From Methanolobus sp. (GTDB taxonomy: Archaea > Halobacteriota > Methanosarcinia > Methanosarcinales > Methanosarcinaceae): DNA of 60,090 bases. Under the pieces are notes generated by a model, which searched no databases, was not told the origin of the DNA, and worked only from the letters and a program-made list of their open reading frames with translations. The translations under genes were made by a program, and so were the position numbers. Below are positions 55,697 to 60,090 of this stretch, piece by piece. Location of the stretch: contig JASKKT010000007.1 in NCBI GenBank assembly GCA_030154025.1, forward strand, positions 1-60,090. The letters run 5' to 3'. Each line of letters begins with the position of its first letter. Position 1 is the stretch's first letter.

Positions 55697-55806
55697 ATAT
55701 TCTATTATTTGGAATATGCTTTTAGAATAAAGAACTAACCGTGTATTCTTTTAAAAAGGAAATGCTATATAGTAGTAAGTATCTTTCACGCAAAAAGAGG
55801 TAGCAC
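55697..55806 (+). promoter_or_regulatory. Promoter and possible operator of the antitoxin-PIN cassette
   Basis: A TATA box (GCTATATAG, 55763-55771) and an SD (AGAGGTAG, 55796-55803) precede ATG 55807. Upstream lies an inverted repeat ATATTC...GAATAT (55697-55702 and 55712-55717), a candidate site for autoregulation by the first protein. Confidence 0.4.
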
Positions 55807-56382
55807 ATGAGATTTTCATTAAATGATATTGCAGAAGATCTTTCTCCTTTAAGCGTTGCTATACTTGAATTGCTGGAAGTGAACGATGAGAAACCGGTAA
55901 AAGGCAATGTTGCTTTTCAAAAAGAGATGTTTCTCATATCTAATTGCATATATAAAGTCGAAGAAAAGGCTGACTTCATTCCTCATTCATTTGGTCCATA
56001 CAGTGAAGCTTCAGAAATAACTATGGAACATCTGATATCAATTGGTCTTGTCGAGAAGAAAAAGGACAATACCTACAGGATCACTGAAAATGGAACTAAG
56101 GTATTAGGTTTGAAGCAGGATGTGTTCTCATTTGAAGAAATAGAATCCATAGGAGACTTCAAGAGTTTCATTGGTGGCCTTACTAATGATGAAATTCTTC
56201 TTTTTGTCTATGCCTCATATCCTGAGTATACCATCGAGTCCACTGAATATAGCAGGATAATGAAATCAAGGGTAAAGACTTCAATTACTACCTATAAAAA
56301 GGGCTTTGTCAGTTTAGAGAAAGCTGCTTTTCTAGCAGGCGTAAGTATAGAATCTTTTCTCGAATTATTGAAGAGGCTCTAA
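55807..56382 (+). CDS. Two-domain antitoxin-like protein (winged helix plus UPF0175-like)
   Basis: A 191-residue protein. The N-terminal part (about 1-100) resembles Panacea/SocA-like or winged-helix antitoxin domains (FIPHSFGPYSEASEITMEHL, ISIGLVEKK...YRITENGTKVLG). The last 35 residues (TYKKGFVSLEKAAFLAGVSIESFLELLKR) match the UPF0175 antitoxin motif, a DNA-binding segment usually found with PIN toxins. The PIN gene starts two bases downstream, so the pair looks like a toxin-antitoxin module with an enlarged antitoxin. The pairing is inference. Confidence 0.75.
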   Translation: MRFSLNDIAEDLSPLSVAILELLEVNDEKPVKGNVAFQKEMFLISNCIYKVEEKADFIPHSFGPYSEASEITMEHLISIGLVEKKKDNTYRITENGTKVLGLKQDVFSFEEIESIGDFKSFIGGLTNDEILLFVYASYPEYTIESTEYSRIMKSRVKTSITTYKKGFVSLEKAAFLAGVSIESFLELLKRL

Positions 56383-56383
56383 C

Positions 56384-56881
56384 ATGAAAATATTTGATAC
56401 CTCTTCTATAGTCTGCTTGCTGCGTGAAGCCACTTTCCCAAGAGCGTTTGAAATATGTAAAAACCATGGTTACAGTCTCGCCATAACAAAACAAGTACAT
56501 GAAGAGATTGAAAAAAACCCTGAAACATTTAAGGCATTCAAATCACTAACCGGTTTTTCGGTTATCGATGATGTTGATGAACAATGTTTTTCCAGAATGG
56601 CAAATCGTCACCCATGGTTGCATAAAGGAGAAATCAGTGTATTATGTACAGGGATTGCTAAAGAGCAGGAAGGCGGCAATTATCATTGCATAGTCGATGA
56701 AAAAGCACGACAGCTGAAGTCCAAGTACAGTATAAAAGTAAATGGAACTATAGGTTTGCTCCTATGGCAAAAAAGGCAACTCAAAGAGCTTAATGATGCT
56801 GATTGCAATGAACTGCATAAGAAGTTGAAATGTTCTTCTTTCTGGATAAAAGAAGAGATTCTTCAGGAATTGCTAAAATGA
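56384..56881 (+). CDS. PIN-domain protein, likely toxin
   Basis: A 165-residue PIN-fold RNase-like protein of the DUF3368 type. Acidic metal-site residues are Asp5 (FDTSS), Glu40/Glu41, Glu83 (HKGEISVL) and Asp105 (CIVDEKAR). It starts two bases after the antitoxin-like gene, and its stop overlaps the next gene (ATGA), so all three are coupled. It probably cleaves RNA when freed from its partner; targets are unknown. Confidence 0.85.
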   Translation: MKIFDTSSIVCLLREATFPRAFEICKNHGYSLAITKQVHEEIEKNPETFKAFKSLTGFSVIDDVDEQCFSRMANRHPWLHKGEISVLCTGIAKEQEGGNYHCIVDEKARQLKSKYSIKVNGTIGLLLWQKRQLKELNDADCNELHKKLKCSSFWIKEEILQELLK

Positions 56882-58047
56882 CAAAAGAAACTAAAATCCA
56901 TCTGTCTTCAATTGCTGATGATACTGATTTAAGGAGTATGGAGGTTAAGATAGGTAACAATACCCTTAAAACTCCCACGAAAGCAATAACAACAAGCAGT
57001 TTCTACAAAGATACCGCTTTTCCCAAGGAACTTTGTGACTTACAGGAACTTTTCCTGAAATTTAATGAAGAATCCTTGGTAAAGACAGATCAGAATCTCA
57101 AATTCTCCTCTGATAAAAACAAGCAGCTAACAAGAGAAAAAGAAAGAGCTAACAGTTGTCCCAACTTCTGCTTACTGGAATTTAAGAACAATGGAGAAAA
57201 TTGGAGACATCCGACTGAAAAAGAAATTGATATTTTGACAAACCTTGCGTATGCGCATTCAAACATAACTCCAATTCCCTCAGTTCCTAAAGTAGCCAGA
57301 AACCTTAATATTGAAAACTTTGATGATTTCGTTAGATATCTCAATCTATGCTATGATAGCATCGAAATAAGGAACAAGAAAAACATAATGGGATATATCC
57401 CTGTAGTAGCTCCTTTGTTGGGGAAAGCTTTGATAAATTACTATCTTGATAAAGGAATCAATGCCTATTACATTGATTTTGATAGTACCATGATTACAAG
57501 TCATCTTGATACTTTAAACGCAATGAAAAGAGAACTTGCAAAAAGAGGATACGAAGAAAATCATTTCTTCCACTTTGTAAATGTCAGTTATGGCAAATCA
57601 ATAAACGATCAAAAAGTAATGTCAGCAAGAGACATATTAGGATTTGGATATGGATTAGATAGCCTTGGAGGAATCCATGCAGGCCCTAAGAGGAGTCCTG
57701 AATTTTATCAAAAACTAAAAGCTATGAAAGATGTATCAAGAAACGCAAACCGGCTGCTTAATGTGGATGATTACGGATATTACAGGTTTGATACAATTCA
57801 GGATAATTTGGATACCATTTATCCAAATGATGCTTTAATTCCAATAACTGAACTTACTACTAATGTAGGAAGTAGATTAGAAAAATATATCAAAATAGTT
57901 AACTTGCAACAACAATGTCTTGAAGCTGATAAACTTGCACAAGTCACTACAGAGGAACCGGATAAGTCTTTTAACTATTTCAAATCAAAGAAAAACGTGA
58001 ATGAAAAAGACTTAAAATATCTTGCCAAATCTAATAATTTGGAGTAA
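56878..58047 (+). CDS. Unrecognised 389-residue protein, possible TIM-barrel
   Basis: A soluble protein that I cannot place in a family. Notable segments are KIGNNTLKTPTKAITTSSF near the N-terminus, IMGYIPVVAPLLGKALINYY and INAYYIDFDSTMI in the middle, and GFGYGLDSLGGIHAGPKRSP. The pattern of a TPxxxxT N-terminus, a GYIPVV strand and a DS...G motif faintly recalls the tRNA-guanine transglycosylase barrel. That is a weak comparison, not a call. It is the third gene of the plus-strand cassette, overlapping the PIN gene, and is A/T-rich like the cassette. Confidence 0.75.
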   Translation: MTKETKIHLSSIADDTDLRSMEVKIGNNTLKTPTKAITTSSFYKDTAFPKELCDLQELFLKFNEESLVKTDQNLKFSSDKNKQLTREKERANSCPNFCLLEFKNNGENWRHPTEKEIDILTNLAYAHSNITPIPSVPKVARNLNIENFDDFVRYLNLCYDSIEIRNKKNIMGYIPVVAPLLGKALINYYLDKGINAYYIDFDSTMITSHLDTLNAMKRELAKRGYEENHFFHFVNVSYGKSINDQKVMSARDILGFGYGLDSLGGIHAGPKRSPEFYQKLKAMKDVSRNANRLLNVDDYGYYRFDTIQDNLDTIYPNDALIPITELTTNVGSRLEKYIKIVNLQQQCLEADKLAQVTTEEPDKSFNYFKSKKNVNEKDLKYLAKSNNLE

Positions 58048-58127
58048 AGTTTCTCCAAGAACTTAAATTGTGTGTTATTCATCTGTCAACGGCGGGTTAC
58101 TTTTCCCCACTTTCAATTTACGATATT

Positions 58128-58280
58128 TTACTCCACTCCGCGTCTGGAGAGTCCTGTTACCTTACTCAGATATTCATAGGTGAGAGCAGTATTCATCTTA
58201 ATTGCCTCAAGGGTTTTCTCCACAGTTTATAAGACAGTTATCTTAAGATCAAATATCAATGCTTCCATTTCAGGATTCAT
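58128..58280 (-). pseudogene. Nonsense-interrupted small HTH gene
   Basis: A frame opens at ATG 58280, overlapping the stop of the upstream AlbA_2 gene (ATGA). It reads MNPEMEALIFDLKITVL, hits an in-frame TAA at 58227-58229, and continues in the same frame for 32 codons (TVEKTLEAIKMNTALTYEYL, then SKVTGLSRRGVE). The second half looks like a helix-turn-helix (TYEYLSKVTGLSRRGVE), similar in style to the winged helices of the neighbour. It seems to be a 50-residue coupled gene inactivated by an ochre codon. TAA is not the pyrrolysine codon, so readthrough is unlikely. Confidence 0.45.
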
Positions 58281-59881
58281 CTAATTACTTCCCAATGTCC
58301 GCCTTTATCAGGACCGATGCGTTTCAGGAGTTCTTTTTCTTTGAGGTTCGCAATGTGCTTTTCAACAGCTCTTGTGCTGATTCCTGTAATTTCGGCAAGC
58401 TCGTTAATCGAAATGTATTTATTGTGCGATATGAGTCGGAGTATTTTCTCCGAACTTTTCTCCGAACCTTCGGACAATTCACTTTCAGAGATCGGTTTCT
58501 GTTCAATGGTTGTGATAAGCTCTGGGTTTAGTTCCCAATGACCGCCTTTGTCCGGTCCGATACGTATCAGGATGCCCTTTTCTTTGAAATTTGCAATATG
58601 CTTTTCAACTGCTCTTGTACTGATCCCTGTAATTTCGGCAAGCTCGTAAACCGAAATGTATTTATTATGTGATATAAGTCGGAGTATTTTCTCCGAACTT
58701 TTCTCCGAACTTTTCTCCGAACTTTTCTCCGAACTTTTCTCCGAACCTTCGCTTGGCACAATATCCTGACTGGTTTGAAGTTTTCGGAAGATCACTGAAA
58801 AGCCGGAATTGTATTCAAATTCCACTGAGGACTTTTCGTTCTTTTCAACTGCCTGTTTAATTCGGCTTATGCCTGTACCCACTTTTTCAATGTAGTTTAT
58901 GCGATGCAGCAAAGAAGCGATCAGAGGGTTACGTGTGACACTCTTGCGCCCAAACTCCGAGGGTCTAAGACCGCTTGGCAGTCCGCCGGGGTTGGATATC
59001 TGCACCCTGTTGTCAAAGACCTCGATAAGCACATTGGAGCTTCTGTCAAAATAATCACGGTGGCAGACTGCGTTTATTATGGCTTCCCTTAGAGCCACGT
59101 CAGGAATATCCGGGATCTCCTCCCGCTGCACACCCTCGATCCTGTACTGCACGTTGGTGTGCCTTTTCACGAAAAGGATGGCATTATCGATGTTCTCGAC
59201 AATGTTCTCCTTGAAATCCTTCTTATCAAGGATATGAACCTTCTCCGTACCCTTATACAGGACACAGACGACGATCGCATGGTTCAGCAGGAAATCAATA
59301 TCCTTTGCAAAGAACAGCACGCCTGCATTTGTCAATTTTCCCTCATCATTGATGCAATCCAGATTCCTAAGCAACGCCATCCTGTCAATGGACCTGCTGA
59401 TACCTGCCATGTTCAGGAAATTATCAAATGCCTTCTCATCGAAATCATTGTCAAAGTCCGCCTTATCATTCCTCAGTTCCTCAAAGCGAATGCGACCTTC
59501 CTTCTGGAAGAAATCAATGATCTCATTGCGTGTAAGTTTCTGGGAATTTGCCCCGTTGCGGATAAAGAAACCCCTCAAGCATGCATAAGGCTTATCCCTG
59601 CCCTCCGGCACCTCCACGATAATAAGATTATCCTGCACCCGTATCTCAATATCAAGGTGCGGCTGCAACTGCCTGAGGGAATCCTGCACTTTTGACCTGA
59701 AACTATTATCGGTACTCACGCCTTTAACAGTGCCGTTGTCAGCAACGCCAAGGATGAGCCTGCCTCCGCCGGAATTGGCAAAAGCGCAAACCTCCTCCAC
59801 AAAGGACTTGTCAAGCGATTCCTTGAACTCCGTGTGGTATCCTTCGCCAGCCACTATTATATCTTTGATCGGTATTTCCAT
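58277..59881 (-). CDS. AlbA_2 / HATPase_c_4 protein with duplicated winged helix
   Basis: A 534-residue protein of the RecG-related AlbA_2 family. The N-terminal AlbA_2 domain (about 15-125) has YHTEFKESLDKSFVEEVCAF and GGGRLILGV. A GHKL-like ATP-binding region follows (ALREAIINAVCHRDY, VQISNPGGLP). Two nearly identical C-terminal winged helices come next, each with ILRLISHNKYIS, ELAEITGISTRAVEKHIAN and IGPDKGGHWE, separated by SEK-repeat linkers. ATG 59881 or TTG 59887, which overlaps the hsdR stop, are possible starts. Comparable genes lie beside hsdR in some bacterial type I loci. Confidence 0.88.
   Translation of the reverse strand: MEIPIKDIIVAGEGYHTEFKESLDKSFVEEVCAFANSGGGRLILGVADNGTVKGVSTDNSFRSKVQDSLRQLQPHLDIEIRVQDNLIIVEVPEGRDKPYACLRGFFIRNGANSQKLTRNEIIDFFQKEGRIRFEELRNDKADFDNDFDEKAFDNFLNMAGISRSIDRMALLRNLDCINDEGKLTNAGVLFFAKDIDFLLNHAIVVCVLYKGTEKVHILDKKDFKENIVENIDNAILFVKRHTNVQYRIEGVQREEIPDIPDVALREAIINAVCHRDYFDRSSNVLIEVFDNRVQISNPGGLPSGLRPSEFGRKSVTRNPLIASLLHRINYIEKVGTGISRIKQAVEKNEKSSVEFEYNSGFSVIFRKLQTSQDIVPSEGSEKSSEKSSEKSSEKSSEKILRLISHNKYISVYELAEITGISTRAVEKHIANFKEKGILIRIGPDKGGHWELNPELITTIEQKPISESELSEGSEKSSEKILRLISHNKYISINELAEITGISTRAVEKHIANLKEKELLKRIGPDKGGHWEVIR
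58687..58746 (-). repeat. Five tandem 12-bp repeats encoding SEKS units
   Basis: The plus-strand unit TTTTCTCCGAAC occurs five times head to tail, encoding the (S)SEK linker repeats before the first winged helix of the AlbA_2 protein. Two further units lie in the linker between the two winged helices (about 58447-58470). Because the unit is four codons, copy-number change would alter linker length without shifting the frame. Confidence 0.9.
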
Positions 59882-59883
59882 CT

Positions 59884-60090
59884 TCAAGCCGCCAGCGCCT
59901 CATTCAGTTCACTGATAATCCCGTTCATCTCATCCCCGAACAACTGGTACATCCTGCCCCGCCCTCCTAAGATGTCGAATGGCTGGTAATCCAGGTCGTC
60001 TACTTCCAGATGGAAGCTGCCGGTCACGTAATCCTTTATCAGGCGCAGCCAGTTCATCTGCTCCTCATTGAATTTCACAGTTCCGGCCTG
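59884..60090 (-). CDS. hsdR: Type I restriction endonuclease HsdR, C-terminal end (partial)
   Basis: The frame is open to the window edge, so this is the 3' end of a longer gene. The visible 68 residues (from QAGTVKFNEEQMNWL to the end) match the C-terminal domain of HsdR (FTxEQxxWLxxIKxxI...DDLDYxPF...GGxGxxYQLFGxExNxxxxELNEALAA). Its motor and nuclease domains lie outside the window. The stop overlaps the TTG start candidate of the AlbA_2 gene. Confidence 0.88.
   Translation of the reverse strand, partial: QAGTVKFNEEQMNWLRLIKDYVTGSFHLEVDDLDYQPFDILGGRGRMYQLFGDEMNGIISELNEALAA

Noticed and set aside
58227-58229. Pyrrolysine readthrough of the in-frame stop
   Set aside because: The codon is TAA, whereas pyrrolysine in Methanosarcinales uses TAG, and no methylamine methyltransferase gene is nearby.
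58687-58746. On/off phase variation by the 12-bp repeat
   Set aside because: The unit is a multiple of three, so copy-number change keeps the frame; only linker length can vary.
1-60090. tRNA, rRNA or CRISPR arrays
   Set aside because: I looked for T-arm-like GGTTCRAATC blocks, long conserved rRNA stretches and regularly spaced direct repeats in the gene-free regions and found none. The only regular repeat is the 12-bp coding repeat at 58.7 kb, which has no spacers.

Overview
The window looks like a chromosomal segment of a methanogenic archaeon of the order Methanosarcinales, probably a Methanosarcinaceae member. The evidence is a complete methyl-coenzyme M reductase activation cluster (atwA plus methanogenesis marker genes), class I lysyl-tRNA synthetase, aIF5A, FEN-1, a presenilin-type protease, a PGF-CTERM surface lipoprotein, archaeal TATA boxes and GGAGGTGA-type ribosome binding sites. 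The genus is inference only. No tRNA, rRNA, CRISPR array or insertion sequence was recognised.

Layout. 1-7.1 kb: a TrkA-N/DHH protein, NAD(P)HX repair enzyme, MoaC, PRPP synthetase, a helix-hairpin-helix glycosylase paired with a TPD/CDIN1-like nuclease. 7.2-20 kb: a DtxR-type regulator, LysRS, methyltransferases, a 25-codon lysine-rich microprotein, a U32 peptidase/DNPH1 pair, a surface lipoprotein pair, a 1-Cys peroxiredoxin, a possibly acquired methyltransferase, a CDF metal exporter, and a methyltransferase-MazG-hisF group. 20-32.5 kb: DUF6064, family 6 uracil/hypoxanthine DNA glycosylase, DUF1614, a DUF151 nuclease, a fused 5-oxoprolinase, a zinc-ribbon protein, agmatinase next to aIF5A, and an overlapping AOR-Ogt-matrixin operon. 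32.5-40.1 kb: the MCR activation locus, atwA-mmp3-mmp6-mmp5-mmp15-mmp17-mmp7 and an AhpD-like gene. 40.1-50.4 kb: presenilin homologue, a short TrmO-like protein, FEN-1, phosphoglycerate mutase, MsrB, membrane proteins, and a decayed DUF2933/methyltransferase junction. 50.4-60.09 kb: a defence island built around a type I restriction-modification locus.

The defence island is the most unusual part. hsdR (partial), an AlbA_2/HATPase winged-helix protein, hsdS, a DUF262/DUF1524 (GmrSD-like) protein and hsdM all lie on the minus strand. A plus-strand three-gene cassette sits between the AlbA_2 gene and hsdS. It encodes a two-domain antitoxin-like protein, a PIN-domain protein and a 389-residue protein I do not recognise. 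The AlbA_2 gene carries a duplicated C-terminal winged helix, a 12-bp tandem repeat and, just downstream, a nonsense-interrupted HTH remnant.

Most clusters show ATGA or TAATG overlaps, which suggests translational coupling. Several starts are non-ATG (TTG, GTG and one likely ATT) and are decided by Shine-Dalgarno position.
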